Shown here: piece by piece, positions 20,045 through 29,809 of the stretch
Layout of the letters: each line of letters begins with the position of its first letter
Numbering within the stretch: the stretch's first letter is position 1
Made by a program: the position numbers and the translations under genes
The notes under the pieces: model-generated
The model's database searches: none
What the model was told of the DNA's origin: nothing
The model's input: the letters and a program-made list of their open reading frames with translations, nothing else
DNA from: Rhodoferax koreense
GTDB lineage: Bacteria; Pseudomonadota; Gammaproteobacteria; Burkholderiales; Burkholderiaceae_C
DNA length: 64,000 nt
Direction of reading: 5' to 3'
Assembly (NCBI RefSeq): GCF_001955695.1
Contig: NZ_CP019236.1
Coordinates: forward strand, 1,860,001 to 1,924,000

Positions 20045-20386
20045 TCACCGCACGGCGCAGCGCTGCAGCGTGCCCGCCCGCTTCCATTGGGCGCGCCGGC
20101 GCATCGCGATCAGCGTGACGCAGCCGCAGCCGCCGAGGTTGATCAGCGAGATCAGCACGAAGGGCAGGTCCTGCAGCACCAGCACGCCGTAGAACACGGC
20201 CGTCATCTGCGACAACACCCAGGAGCCCCAGGTCAGCAGCGAAACCGACGCCGCGCCATCGGTGCAGCGCCAGACCACCACGATCTGCGGCAGGTAGCTC
20301 ACGATGCGCGTGGCATTGGTCAGCAGGTAGAGCCAGGCGATGGTGGCGAGCAGCGGGGTGTCGGGCACGGGAGAAGACAACAGCAT
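20045..20386 (-). CDS. PQ-loop (SemiSWEET-like) membrane protein
   Basis: A 113-residue protein with about three helices. It contains the PQ-loop motif in ATRIVSYLPQIVVVWRC, followed by SVSLLTWGSWVLSQMTAVFYG, the pattern of small bacterial PQ-loop/SemiSWEET transporters that dimerise to move small solutes. No substrate can be assigned. The tail is basic (RRRAQWKRA). About 150 bases without a gene separate it from the kinase stop at 20535. Confidence 0.75.
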   Translation of the reverse strand: MLLSSPVPDTPLLATIAWLYLLTNATRIVSYLPQIVVVWRCTDGAASVSLLTWGSWVLSQMTAVFYGVLVLQDLPFVLISLINLGGCGCVTLIAMRRRAQWKRAGTLQRCAVR

Positions 20387-20534
20387 GGCGCATCCTTTGT
20401 TACGGGGCGGTGGGGTTCCTGCGAACCGCTCCGAACTGTAGAAATGCAAGCCGTGGGCGTGAATGCCGTGAAGGCGCGATGCGGGGGGCGGCGCGGGCGC
20501 ATGCGGGGCCCGCATACCGTGCTTGCGGGACTCC

Positions 20535-22439
20535 TTATTGAGGATGAACCGCGGCTTCGGCGAGGCCTGGCACCGGTAGCCGGAGCAGCACCCGGGTGCC
20601 GCCCGCGCCCGACCGCAGGTCGAGGTCCCCGCCCAGTTGCCGGGCCCGCGCCCGCATGTTGCCGATGCCGCGGCCGGCGCCTTGTTCCGGCCGCGCATGG
20701 CCGACGCCGTCATCGGCTACCTCGAGCTCCAGCATCGGGCCGCGCTGGCGCAGTTCGATGCGGACGTTTTTCGCGCGGGCGTGCTTGAGCACGTTGGTCA
20801 GGGCTTCCTGGGCTACGCGCAACAACTGCAGTGCCGCCTGGCGCGACAGCTGGAGGGCGCTGTCGGGCACGTCGATGGCCCAGGCTGGCTGTACGCGGGC
20901 CTCCAGCATCAGCGTTTGCCATCGGAACAGGAAATTGCCCAGCGCGGCCTGGAAGTCGTCGTCGGGCGCCAGCACCTCGAGCGCGAGCCGCATGTCGGCG
21001 ATGCAGTCGCGCAGCGCGTCGGCAATCTGGGTATCGCTCATGTCGCCACGCTCCACCCGCAGCAGCGAGGTGAACAGCCGGGAGCCCAGGCCATCGTGGA
21101 TCTCGCGCATGATGAGTTGCCGCTCCTGCTCGGCGGCGTGCTCGCGCTGCAGCGCGCCCATGGCCTCGAAGTTGGCGGCGAGGTGGCGCTCGCGTTCGGC
21201 CACGCGCTGCTCCAGCGTTTCGTTGAGGTCGGCCAGCTCGCGGTTGGCCGCCTGCAGCGATGACAGCGCCTCGATGAATCGCGCGGTGAGCAGTCCGCCC
21301 ATGCCCAGCAGCACTAGGTCGGCGCCGTAGTGCAGCAGGAAAATGCGTTGGCCCGCCCATTGGGGCCACCAGCGGCTGAGTGCACCCGCGTCCCAGGCGA
21401 TCAGGTAGTCGTGCACGCCGGCCAGGACCGCGATCATCAGCGTGACCGGCATCACCGCCGCGGCCACGGTGCGCTGGCGCAGCAGCGACCAGAAGGAAAG
21501 GCCCAGGATCGACAGGCCGATCGGGATCAGGCCGGCGCTCCACAGCTGGTTGACCAGCACCTCCAGCTTCCCGCCTGCCAGCCACAACCACAGCGGTCCG
21601 GCCAGCCAATAGGCCACCAGCATGCGCTCGAGCACGGGACGGTGAAAACCTGCGAAGCGCAGCGAGAAAAGAGCCAGCACGACGATGAAGCCCCCCGTCG
21701 CGGCCAGGTAAGTGATGCGCCACAGTTGCCAGCTGTCCGACGGCATGCGCTCGATGACGAAGGTCAGGGTGCGCACGCCCCACAGCGCGGACGCCAGGCC
21801 GAACAGCCCGTACAGTTCCTCGCTGCGCCGACGCCAGTAGATGAACAGTACGAAGCCGGCGACGAGCAGGCACACCACCACGGTCACCTGCGGCATCGTG
21901 CGCACCCAGAAGGTGCGCCGGTCGGCGCGCGGCTGCAGCTCGGCCAGCGGCCCGACGGCCAGGCGCGGGAAATGCCGCACGCCGCCGCTGGCCGTGGCCG
22001 CGGCGCGCAACGCCAGCTGGTTGCCGTGCGCCTGCAGCAGCGACGGCGGCAGCACGATCAGGTGCGGCCGTTCCCAGCGCACGCGCACGCCCGGCGTGCT
22101 CTCCGGCACATGGCCCGCGAAGCGCCCATTGACCCAGACCTGCGCGCCTTCGTACAGGAACGGCAGGTAGACGGCCCAGGTGCTGCGGGTGCCGTCGTCG
22201 CCGACGTCGAAGCTGGCGCGGTACCAGGCCGGCTGGGGATTGCCGCCTGCGGCCTGCGCGTCGGGCAGGGGGGCATCGCGCCAGTCGCCCGATCCGGGCG
22301 GGGTGGCTGCGTCCGAGTCCAGCCGCTGCATGTGGGTGAATTCAAGGACATCCGCACGCGCCGCTGCTGAGGCCAGTGCGCACACCAGCACCGACAGCAG
22401 GCACCAGAGCGCAAGCGCCGCGGTGCCCCGCCGGTTCAC
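20535..22439 (-). CDS. 7TM-DISM sensor histidine kinase (NarX/LiaS-type HisKA_3)
   Basis: A 634-residue membrane kinase. A signal sequence leads into a periplasmic carbohydrate-binding-like domain of the DISMED2 type (AWYRASFDV, VWVNGRFAGHVP), then seven helices (about 190-390), a coiled coil (LQAANRELADLNETLEQRV), HisKA_3 with acceptor His in IMREIHDGLGSRL, and HATPase with EALTNVLKHA, DDGVGH and GRGIGNMRARA. It begins with GTG inside the stop of the response regulator gene (overlap GTGA), so the two are coupled. Start chosen because the signal peptide begins immediately. Confidence 0.92.
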   Translation of the reverse strand: MNRRGTAALALWCLLSVLVCALASAAARADVLEFTHMQRLDSDAATPPGSGDWRDAPLPDAQAAGGNPQPAWYRASFDVGDDGTRSTWAVYLPFLYEGAQVWVNGRFAGHVPESTPGVRVRWERPHLIVLPPSLLQAHGNQLALRAAATASGGVRHFPRLAVGPLAELQPRADRRTFWVRTMPQVTVVVCLLVAGFVLFIYWRRRSEELYGLFGLASALWGVRTLTFVIERMPSDSWQLWRITYLAATGGFIVVLALFSLRFAGFHRPVLERMLVAYWLAGPLWLWLAGGKLEVLVNQLWSAGLIPIGLSILGLSFWSLLRQRTVAAAVMPVTLMIAVLAGVHDYLIAWDAGALSRWWPQWAGQRIFLLHYGADLVLLGMGGLLTARFIEALSSLQAANRELADLNETLEQRVAERERHLAANFEAMGALQREHAAEQERQLIMREIHDGLGSRLFTSLLRVERGDMSDTQIADALRDCIADMRLALEVLAPDDDFQAALGNFLFRWQTLMLEARVQPAWAIDVPDSALQLSRQAALQLLRVAQEALTNVLKHARAKNVRIELRQRGPMLELEVADDGVGHARPEQGAGRGIGNMRARARQLGGDLDLRSGAGGTRVLLRLPVPGLAEAAVHPQ

Positions 22440-23101
22440 AGCAGGCCCAACTGGCTGGCCTCGAACACGGCCTCGCTGCGCGAATGCACGGCGAGCTTGC
22501 GGTAGATTTTCTTGACGTGGGCGACCACGGTGTGCGGCGAGATGTCGAGCAGGCGGCCGATGGTGTCGAAGGTGAAGCCCTTGGCCACCATGCGCAGCAG
22601 CTCCGTCTCGCGCGGCGTCAGCGGCGAGGCATCGCCCGCGGCGGCGGCACCGGCCGGCCCCTGTGCGCCGGACGCGATCCGACGGAAACGATCGAGCACG
22701 CGCCGCGCGATGCCGGGGCTGATCGGCGCCCCGCCCGCGCGCAATTCGTGGATACTGGCCGCGATGCGCTCGGCCGAGGCATCCTTCAGCAGGTAACCGG
22801 AGGCGCCGGCTTCGATGGAGGCGACCACGTGTTCGTCGTCGGCGAACATCGTCACCACCAGCACATCGCAGCCCGGGTGGTGGCGTGCGGCGTGTTCGAT
22901 CAGCTGTACGCCTGCGATGTCGGGCAGGCCGAGGTCCACCAGCAGCACGTCGGGCGCCTGCAGGTCGAGCATGGCCAGGCCGGCCTGGCCGGTGCTCACC
23001 GCGGCCACGAGGCTCAGCGCGGCGTCGTTCAACACCGCGTTGGAAAACCGCCGCATGAACTCGGGTTCGTCCTCCACGATCAGCACCCTGGTGGCCATCA
23101 T
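22436..23101 (-). CDS. LuxR/NarL-family response regulator
   Basis: A 221-residue regulator. The receiver domain has the acidic pair in LIVEDEPEF, the acceptor Asp in VLLVDLGLPD, and the conserved Lys in SGYLLKDASAE. A linker leads to the HTH: SPLTPRETELLRMVAKGF then ISPHTVVAHVKKIYRKL. It is co-transcribed with the 7TM kinase, its obvious partner. CCAGGAGAG precedes the ATG. Targets are unknown; the strong inverted repeat upstream is a candidate site. Confidence 0.94.
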   Translation of the reverse strand: MMATRVLIVEDEPEFMRRFSNAVLNDAALSLVAAVSTGQAGLAMLDLQAPDVLLVDLGLPDIAGVQLIEHAARHHPGCDVLVVTMFADDEHVVASIEAGASGYLLKDASAERIAASIHELRAGGAPISPGIARRVLDRFRRIASGAQGPAGAAAAGDASPLTPRETELLRMVAKGFTFDTIGRLLDISPHTVVAHVKKIYRKLAVHSRSEAVFEASQLGLL

Positions 23102-23143
23102 CTCTCCTGGTGATGAATGCATTCTGCCACCGGTGCATGCTCG

Positions 23144-23169
23144 GGCCATAGCGTCTTGGCGCTATGGCC
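23144..23169. repeat. Perfect 10-base inverted repeat between divergent genes
   Basis: GGCCATAGCG, a six-base spacer TCTTGG, and CGCTATGGCC. It lies between the response regulator gene (minus) and the NlpC/P60-like gene (plus), with no T-run on either side, so it looks more like an operator than a terminator. Confidence 0.6.
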
Positions 23170-23218
23170 AGCGCCTCGGCCAGCCCATAAGCTCGACGCT
23201 CAAATGGAGAAAGCCGCT

Positions 23219-23809
23219 ATGACCAACGTATCCACCGTTTTGGCCCGCGCCACACAGATGGTCGGCCGCCACACCGTCTACTGGGCCGGCGCCGGCGGTT
23301 TCGACCCGCTCGCGCCTACCCCCGCCCAGCCCTTGGCCATCGGCCAGAAATGGCCCGGTCTGAGCGCCGCGGAACAGGCGCAACTGCGGCCGATGGCCGA
23401 GGCCGCGGGGCTGGACGTCGACGATCCGCAACTGGTCGCGCCGGCCTGCGACTGTTCGGGTTTCGTCTGCTGGGCGATGGGCATCGCGCGCAATCCGGCA
23501 CCGGGGCGCTGGATCAACACCGACAGCATCTGGGAGGATGCAACCGGACGCGGCGCGCAGTTCCGCCAGATCGAACGCGCGGCACCCGGATGCCTGGTGG
23601 TCTATCCCAAAGAAGGCAGCGGTGAAACCTACGGCCATGTGGCGCTGGTGACCGAGGTGGCGAACGACGGCCGGGCTGCGCGCATCGTGCATTGCTCGGC
23701 CAAGAATTTCTCTGCGGCGCCGGCGGATGCGATCAAGATCACCACGGCCCGGGTATTCGAGGATCAGGGCAAATCCATCTACGCCTGGTTCCGGCCCATG
23801 ACCCCCTGA
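23219..23809 (+). CDS. NlpC/P60-like cysteine hydrolase domain protein
   Basis: A 196-residue protein from the ATG at 23219; an ATG at 23204 is also in frame. It contains a Cys motif (CDCSGFVCWAMG) and a His motif (TYGHVALVTEV) in the order expected of papain-like NlpC/P60 or CHAP enzymes, which cleave peptidoglycan peptides or similar amide bonds. There is no signal peptide, so a cytoplasmic or non-classical role is likely. It lies 31 bases before cobW but no shared function is evident. Confidence 0.7.
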   Translation: MTNVSTVLARATQMVGRHTVYWAGAGGFDPLAPTPAQPLAIGQKWPGLSAAEQAQLRPMAEAAGLDVDDPQLVAPACDCSGFVCWAMGIARNPAPGRWINTDSIWEDATGRGAQFRQIERAAPGCLVVYPKEGSGETYGHVALVTEVANDGRAARIVHCSAKNFSAAPADAIKITTARVFEDQGKSIYAWFRPMTP

Positions 23810-23840
23810 GCCGGGCTGGGGCCCGTGTGAAAATGGCCGG

Positions 23841-24890
23841 ATGCAAACCTCCAAAATCCCAGCCACCATCGTCACCGGCTTCCTTGGCAGCGGCAAGACC
23901 ACACTGCTGCGCCACATCCTGCAAAACGCCGGCGGCCTGCGCATCGCCGTCATCGTCAACGAGTTCGGCGAACTCGGCATCGACGGCGAGATCCTGCGCG
24001 GCTGCGGTATCGGCTGCGACGAGGAGGGCAACGAGATCGAAGGCTCGGTGTACGAGCTCGCCAACGGCTGCATGTGCTGCACCGTGCAGGAGGAGTTCTT
24101 CCCGGTGATGAAGAAACTGGCCGAGATGCGCGAGCGCATCGATGCGGTGCTCATCGAAACCTCGGGCCTGGCCCTGCCCAAGCCGCTGGTGCAGGCCTTC
24201 CAGTGGCCCGAGATCGCCAACGTGTTCACCGTGGATTCGGTGGTCACCGTGGTCGATGGCCCGGCCGCGGCCAGCGGCCAGTTCGCCGAGGACCCGGAGG
24301 CGGTGGACGCGCAGCGCCGCGCGGACCCGAACCTGGACCATGAATCGCCGCTGCACGAGCTGTTCGAGGACCAGTTGTCCGCCGCCGACCTGGTGGTGCT
24401 GAACAAGACCGATCTCATGGACGACGCGGCCCGCGCCCAGGTCGAGGCGCTGATCCGCGGCGAGGTGCCGCCCGAGGTGAAGATCGTCACCGCCACCGAA
24501 GGCCGGTTGCCGCTGGCCCTGCTGCTGGGCCAGGGCCGCGCGGCCGAGGCCAGCATCGACCAGCGCGCCAGCCACCACGACCATGAGGAAGACCACAACC
24601 ACGACGATTTCGATTCCCATGTGATCGAACTGCCGCCGGTGGACCGCGATCGCCTCCTGGCGGCACTCGCCCGCCTGGTCGCGCAGCAGACCATCTACCG
24701 CGTGAAGGGGTTTGCCGCCATTCCGGGCAAGCCGATGCGGCTACTGCTGCAGGGCGTGGGCCAACGCTTCGATCACCATTTCGACCGGCGCTGGCATGCG
24801 GGCGAGGCGCAGCGTACGCGCCTGGTGTTCATCGGCGCCGACCTCGACGCGCAGGCGCTGCACGCGGGCCTGGCCGGCGTGGCGGCCTGA
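23841..24890 (+). CDS. cobW: CobW-type metallochaperone GTPase
   Basis: A 349-residue G3E-family GTPase. Walker A is GFLGSGKTT, the metal site is CMCC near residues 77-80, the guanine-specificity motif is NKTD, and a His/Asp-rich metal-binding segment follows (SHHDHEEDHNHDD). The CobW_C domain makes up the C-terminus. CobW-type proteins deliver cobalt to the chelatase in aerobic cobalamin synthesis. It ends 12 bases before cobN, in the same operon. Confidence 0.93.
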   Translation: MQTSKIPATIVTGFLGSGKTTLLRHILQNAGGLRIAVIVNEFGELGIDGEILRGCGIGCDEEGNEIEGSVYELANGCMCCTVQEEFFPVMKKLAEMRERIDAVLIETSGLALPKPLVQAFQWPEIANVFTVDSVVTVVDGPAAASGQFAEDPEAVDAQRRADPNLDHESPLHELFEDQLSAADLVVLNKTDLMDDAARAQVEALIRGEVPPEVKIVTATEGRLPLALLLGQGRAAEASIDQRASHHDHEEDHNHDDFDSHVIELPPVDRDRLLAALARLVAQQTIYRVKGFAAIPGKPMRLLLQGVGQRFDHHFDRRWHAGEAQRTRLVFIGADLDAQALHAGLAGVAA

Positions 24891-24902
24891 GCGCGCGCAT
24901 CC

Positions 24903-27900
24903 ATGCACCTGCTGAGTACCCGCCCCGGCGGCTTCGTCGAGGACGATGCCGTGGTCGCGCGGCTGGACCAGACGCCGGGCGAGATCGTGGTGCTGAGCTC
25001 GGCCGACACCACGCTGGCCCTGCTGTCGTCCGCGCGCGAGGCGCTGGCCGCGAGCGATCCGTCCTATCCCGCGCTGCGGCTGGTGAACCTGCTGTTCCTG
25101 CGCCAGCCGGCCTCGCTCGACCTGTACATCGACGAGGTGCTGCGCCACGCGAAGGTGGTGATCGTCGATCATCTGGGTGCCGACACCGCCTGGCCCTACG
25201 GCATCCAGGAAATCGGCGCGCTCGCGCGCAGGAGCGGGCAGCGGCTGGCCATGTTTTCCGGCGACCTGCAGGAAGACGAGAACCTGCTCGGCCAGGGCAC
25301 GCTGTCGCGCGCGGTGAGCCGGCAGCTGTGGCAGTACCTGCGCGCCGGCGGCAAGGTCAACGCGCTGCAGTTCCTTCGCGCGGCGGCGTACCACGGCCTG
25401 GACCGGGGCCCGGCGCCGCTGCCGCCGCGCGTTTTGCCGCCGGTGGCGCTGCACGTTCCTTGGGGTGAAACAGCAGACGCCGCAGCGGTGGTCGGCATCG
25501 ACGACCTGCGGCGTGGCTGGCATGACGGTGCGCCGGTCGCAGCCATCGTGTTCTACCGGTCGCACCTGCTGTCGGGCAATACCGCGGTGTTCGATGCGCT
25601 GGCGCAGGCGCTGCATGCGGAGGGCGTGAATGCCTTGCCGGTGGCGCTGGATTCCCTGAAGGATCCGCTGTGCCTGTCCACGTTCCGCGGCCTGTGCCGC
25701 GAGCACGGCGTGCAGCTGGTGCTCAACACCACGGCCTTCGCGGCTTTGGGTCATGGTGTTGCGGGCATTGACGGCTGGCAGCCGCTGGCCGGCGACGCGC
25801 CGGTGCTGCAGGTGATCGTCAGCGGCGGCAACCGCGACGACTGGCTGGCCGACAGCCAGGGCCTGCTGCCGCGCGACATCGCCATGCAGATCGTGCTGCC
25901 CGAGATGGATGGCCGCATCGTGAGCCGCGCCATCAGCTTCAAGGGCCTGGCCTACCGCTGCGAATTGACGCAGACCGACGTCGTCGCCTACCAGGGCGAA
26001 CCGGACCGCGTGGCCTTCGTCGCGGCGCTCGCGCGGCGCTGGTGCCGGTTGCGCAGCCTGCCGGCCGCCGAGAAACGGGTCGCGCTGGTGCTGGCCAACT
26101 ACCCGGGCAGCGAGGGCCGCATCGGCAGCGGCGTGGGGCTGGATACACCGGCGTCCGTGGTCGGCATCCTGCGGCGCCTGGCCGCCGAGGGTTATGCCAT
26201 GGGCGATGCCGCGGCCTGGCCCGCCGATGGCGATGCGTTGATGCAGAAGCTGCAGCAAGGTATTGCCAACGACCCGTCCCAGTGGCCGCAACGCCCGGCG
26301 TGGCAGAGTTATGCGTTGGCCGACTACAGGATGCGGCTGGCCGCGTTGCCCGAAGGCATGGCCGCCGCCATCGACGCGCGCTGGGGTGCACCCGAGGCCG
26401 ACCCGATGCTGCGACAGGGCCGCTTCATGATCGCCGGCCTGCGCCTGGGCCAGGTGTTCGTCGGCATCCAGCCGTCGCGCAGCTTGGCCGGCGACGGTGT
26501 CGCCGACTACGCGAGCTACCACGACGCCGAACAGGTGCCGCCGCACAGTTACCTGGCCTTCTATTTCTGGCTGCGCGACGTGTTCGCCATCGACGCCGTG
26601 GTGCATGTGGGCAAACACGGCAACCTCGAATGGCTGCCAGGCAAGAGCCTGGCCCTGTCGGCGGCGTGCTGGCCCGATGCCATCCTCGGCCCGCTGCCCA
26701 ACATCTATCCCTTCATCGTCAACGACCCGGGCGAGGGCGCGCAGGCCAAGCGGCGCACGCAGGCCGTCATCATCGACCACCTGATGCCGCCGCTCACGCG
26801 CGCGGAAAACCATGGCCCGCTGCAGGACCTGGAGCGCCAGGTGGACGAGTACTACGACGCGCTGCTCGTCGATGCGCGCCGGGCCAAGCTGCTGCGGACC
26901 CAGATCCTTGCGGCCGTGCGGCAGCAGCGGCTGGCCGACGAGATCGACCTGCCGACCGGAGCCCCCACCGACGACGACAGCGTGCTGGCGCGTGTCGACG
27001 CCTACCTGTGCGCGCTGAAGGAAACCCAGATCCGTGATGGCCTGCACGTCTTCGGCGCCTCGCCGCTGGGCCGGCAGCGCCGCGACACGCTGCTGGCGCT
27101 GGCGCGTTATCCCGCGCTCGATGGCCGCGGCGCGAATGCGAGCCTGTTGGCCGCGCTGGCGCAGGATCTGCTGGCGGACGCCACTTTCGATCCACTGGAC
27201 ATCGATCCCGTGGCACCCTGGACCGGCGCACGGCCCGAAATACTCAAAAATGTGAGCGCCACCCGTTGGCGCCACCAGGGCGACACGCGTGAAAGGCTTG
27301 AAATTCTGGCCCAGCAGTTGCTGGATGACAATGCGCCGTCCGTCGCCGCGCTGCCGGCCACGGCCGCGGTGATGGCGCGCATTCACGCCACGCTCGCCCC
27401 CGCGCTCGACGCGTGTGGCCCGGCCGAAGGGCAGCGCCTGATGGATGCGCTCGCGGGGCGTTTCGTCCCGCCGGGCCCGAGCGGTTCGCCCTCGCGCGGC
27501 CGGCCCGACGTGTTGCCCACAGGCCGCAATTTCTACACCATCGACACCCGCGCCATTCCTACGCCCACGGCCTGGACGCTCGGCATGAAGTCGGCCGAGC
27601 GCCTGGTCGAACGGCACCTGCAGGACCATGGCGACTATCCCAGCTCGATCGGCCTGTCGGTGTGGGGGACCTCCACCATGCGCACCGGCGGCGACGACCT
27701 GGCACAGGCCTTCGCGCTGATCGGCGTGCGGCCCAGGTGGGCCGCGGGCAGCCAGCGCGTGACCGATTTCGAGGTGCTGCCCATCGTCGGCCTGCACCGG
27801 CCGCGCATCGACGTGACGCTGCGCATCTCCGGCTTCTTCCGCGACGCGTTTCCCAGCGCGGTGCAGATGTTCGACGCCGCCGTGCAGGCCGTGGCCGCGC

Positions 27901-28733
27901 AGGACGACGAGGACGCCGAGCACAACCCGATCCGCGCGCGCGTGCTGCGTGAGGCCGAAGCCCTGCGCGCGGCAGGCATGGAGGCGGAGCAGGCGCGCAC
28001 GCAGGCCGGCTGGCGCGTGTTCGGCTCCGCGCCGGGGCATTACGGCGCGGGCCTGCATGCGCTGTTCCAGAGCGGGGGCTGGCAGGACGACGCCGACTTG
28101 AGCGAAGCCTATGTCGGCGCGGGCGCCTATGCCTACGGCTCGGGCAGCGACGGCGTGCCAGCCCGCGCCGCGCTGTCGCGCCGGCTCGCAGCGATGGACG
28201 CCGTGGCGCAGAACCAGGACAGCCGCGAACACGACCTGCTCGACTCCAACGACTACTACCAGTTCCAGGGCGGCATGGCGGCTGCCGTGCGGCATCTGAG
28301 CGGCACGCAGCCGGCCATGTACCACGGCGACCACGGCAACCCCGCGTCGCCGCAGATCCGCACGTTGAAAGAAGAAATCGCGCGCGTGGTGCGCAGCCGC
28401 GTGGTCAACCCGAAGTGGATCGACGGTGTGAAGCGCCACGGCTACAAGGGCGCCTTCGAGATGGCGGCCACGGTGGACTACCTGTTCGGCTTCGACGCCA
28501 CGGCGCGTGTCGTGGGCGACCACCAGTATGCGATGGTCGCCGACGCCTATGTGCTCGATGCAGCGACCCGCGATTTCGTTCAGAAACACAATCCGCGCGC
28601 GCTGCAGGACATGTTGGGCCGCCTGCTCGAAGCCATGGCGCGCGGCATGTGGCAGGCGCCGGGGGATTACCAAACCAAACTCGAAGATCTGTTGCTCGAA
28701 CACGAACAACACATGGAAGGAAGCCCAGGATGA
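24903..28733 (+). CDS. cobN: Cobaltochelatase large subunit CobN
   Basis: A 1276-residue protein of normal CobN length. It is the porphyrinoid-binding subunit that inserts Co(II) into hydrogenobyrinic acid a,c-diamide, driven by ATPase subunits. Motifs: VVHVGKHGNLEWLPGKSLAL, the central GRNFYTIDTRAIPTPTAW, DLLDSNDYYQFQGGMAAAV and YKGAFEMAATVDYLFGFDATARVV. The stop overlaps the start of the ChlI-like gene (ATGA 28730-28733), so the subunits are translationally coupled. Confidence 0.97.
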   Translation: MHLLSTRPGGFVEDDAVVARLDQTPGEIVVLSSADTTLALLSSAREALAASDPSYPALRLVNLLFLRQPASLDLYIDEVLRHAKVVIVDHLGADTAWPYGIQEIGALARRSGQRLAMFSGDLQEDENLLGQGTLSRAVSRQLWQYLRAGGKVNALQFLRAAAYHGLDRGPAPLPPRVLPPVALHVPWGETADAAAVVGIDDLRRGWHDGAPVAAIVFYRSHLLSGNTAVFDALAQALHAEGVNALPVALDSLKDPLCLSTFRGLCREHGVQLVLNTTAFAALGHGVAGIDGWQPLAGDAPVLQVIVSGGNRDDWLADSQGLLPRDIAMQIVLPEMDGRIVSRAISFKGLAYRCELTQTDVVAYQGEPDRVAFVAALARRWCRLRSLPAAEKRVALVLANYPGSEGRIGSGVGLDTPASVVGILRRLAAEGYAMGDAAAWPADGDALMQKLQQGIANDPSQWPQRPAWQSYALADYRMRLAALPEGMAAAIDARWGAPEADPMLRQGRFMIAGLRLGQVFVGIQPSRSLAGDGVADYASYHDAEQVPPHSYLAFYFWLRDVFAIDAVVHVGKHGNLEWLPGKSLALSAACWPDAILGPLPNIYPFIVNDPGEGAQAKRRTQAVIIDHLMPPLTRAENHGPLQDLERQVDEYYDALLVDARRAKLLRTQILAAVRQQRLADEIDLPTGAPTDDDSVLARVDAYLCALKETQIRDGLHVFGASPLGRQRRDTLLALARYPALDGRGANASLLAALAQDLLADATFDPLDIDPVAPWTGARPEILKNVSATRWRHQGDTRERLEILAQQLLDDNAPSVAALPATAAVMARIHATLAPALDACGPAEGQRLMDALAGRFVPPGPSGSPSRGRPDVLPTGRNFYTIDTRAIPTPTAWTLGMKSAERLVERHLQDHGDYPSSIGLSVWGTSTMRTGGDDLAQAFALIGVRPRWAAGSQRVTDFEVLPIVGLHRPRIDVTLRISGFFRDAFPSAVQMFDAAVQAVAAQDDEDAEHNPIRARVLREAEALRAAGMEAEQARTQAGWRVFGSAPGHYGAGLHALFQSGGWQDDADLSEAYVGAGAYAYGSGSDGVPARAALSRRLAAMDAVAQNQDSREHDLLDSNDYYQFQGGMAAAVRHLSGTQPAMYHGDHGNPASPQIRTLKEEIARVVRSRVVNPKWIDGVKRHGYKGAFEMAATVDYLFGFDATARVVGDHQYAMVADAYVLDAATRDFVQKHNPRALQDMLGRLLEAMARGMWQAPGDYQTKLEDLLLEHEQHMEGSPG

Positions 28734-29809
28734 CCATCCTCGAAGTCCAGGGCCTGCCGTCGCAGTTCCCGTTCACGGCCATCGCCGGCCAGCCTGCCTT
28801 GAGCGAAGCGCTGCTGCTGGCCGCCGCCGATCCGGCGCTCGGCGGTGTGCTGGTCGAAGGTCCGCGCGGCACGGCCAAGTCGACGGCGGCACGTGCGCTG
28901 GCCGAATTGCTCGGCGGCGCGCCCTTCGTCACCTTGCCGCTGAGCGCCAGCCTGGCGCAGTTGGTGGGCACGCTCGATCTCGGCGCTGCGCTCGAAGGCC
29001 ACGCGCTGAAATTCTCTCCCGGATTGCTCGCGCGGGCGCACGGCGGCGTGCTGTACGTGGACGAGGTGAACCTGCTGCCCGACGGCCTGGTCGATGTGCT
29101 GCTCGACGCGGCCGCCAGCGGCGTGAACGTGGTGGAGCGCGACGGTTTTTCGCAGGCGCATGCCGCGCGTTTCGTGCTCGTCGGCACCATGAACCAGGAG
29201 GAGGGCGACTTGCGGCCGCAACTGCTGGATCGTTTTGGCCTGTTCGTGCGCCTGCAGAACCTGAACGAACCCGCCGAGCGCCAGGCCGTGGTGCGCGCCC
29301 GGTTGGCCTTCGATGCCGATCCCCAGGGTTTTCGCGCGCGCCATGCCGATGCCCAGGCCGATCTGCAGCAGCGCCTGCGCACTGCCCGCGCCGTGCTCGG
29401 CGACCCGGAGGCGTTGGCCATCGACGACGCCGTGCACGAGATGGTCAGCGCCTTGTGCATCGCCGCTGGCGTGGACGGCCTGCGCGCCGACCTGGTGATG
29501 TTGCGTGCGGCCCGTGCCTTGGCCGCGCTCGAAGATGCGGCCGCCGTCACGGCAGCGCACGTGCAGCGTGTTGCCGAACTCGTGCTCGCGCATCGGCGGG
29601 GTGCGCAGGCCCAGGCGCAAAAGGCGGCGACGCATGCGCAGCCGAGTCAGGGTCTGTTGTCAGGACAAACCGGCGAGTCCGCGTCGACAGCGCAAGACGA
29701 AGCCGACTGGGGCGCCTTGCCGCCGCAACCCGTGGGTGTGGACCGCGTGAAGCCGCTGCGCCCGCTGCTTTCGGCGCTGCCGGCGCAGGCCAGCGCAAAA
29801 AAAGCCTGA
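28730..29809 (+). CDS. AAA+ ATPase subunit of the cobalt chelatase (ChlI/BchI-like); zero-frame product of a probable frameshifted chlD gene
   Basis: A 359-residue AAA+ protein. Walker A is GPRGTAKST (44-52), Walker B is VLYVDEVNLL (about 107-116), and sensor-type NQEEGDLRPQLLDRFGL follows. It resembles the I subunit of Mg-chelatase, here paired with CobN. It would form the hexameric motor of the chelatase. The last codons run through A7 to a stop (gca aaa aaa gcc tga). A -1 shift there joins this frame to the VWA region that follows and would yield a 593-residue I-plus-D protein. The short form then supplies the small subunit and the long form the medium one. Confidence 0.92.
   Translation: MTILEVQGLPSQFPFTAIAGQPALSEALLLAAADPALGGVLVEGPRGTAKSTAARALAELLGGAPFVTLPLSASLAQLVGTLDLGAALEGHALKFSPGLLARAHGGVLYVDEVNLLPDGLVDVLLDAAASGVNVVERDGFSQAHAARFVLVGTMNQEEGDLRPQLLDRFGLFVRLQNLNEPAERQAVVRARLAFDADPQGFRARHADAQADLQQRLRTARAVLGDPEALAIDDAVHEMVSALCIAAGVDGLRADLVMLRAARALAALEDAAAVTAAHVQRVAELVLAHRRGAQAQAQKAATHAQPSQGLLSGQTGESASTAQDEADWGALPPQPVGVDRVKPLRPLLSALPAQASAKKA

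Noticed and set aside
24741..28712. A 1323-codon open frame antisense to cobN, and similar long antisense frames at 40751-44950 and 712-2982
   Set aside because: They mirror well-identified genes. In GC-rich DNA the complementary frames stay open because stop codons are rare. Their translations are rich in His, Arg, Gln and Ala and match no fold.
28507..28729. The VWA open frame extending back into cobN as a long independent gene
   Set aside because: The upstream part is the out-of-frame shadow of cobN and chlI. Real VWA-domain coding begins only after the chlI stop region.
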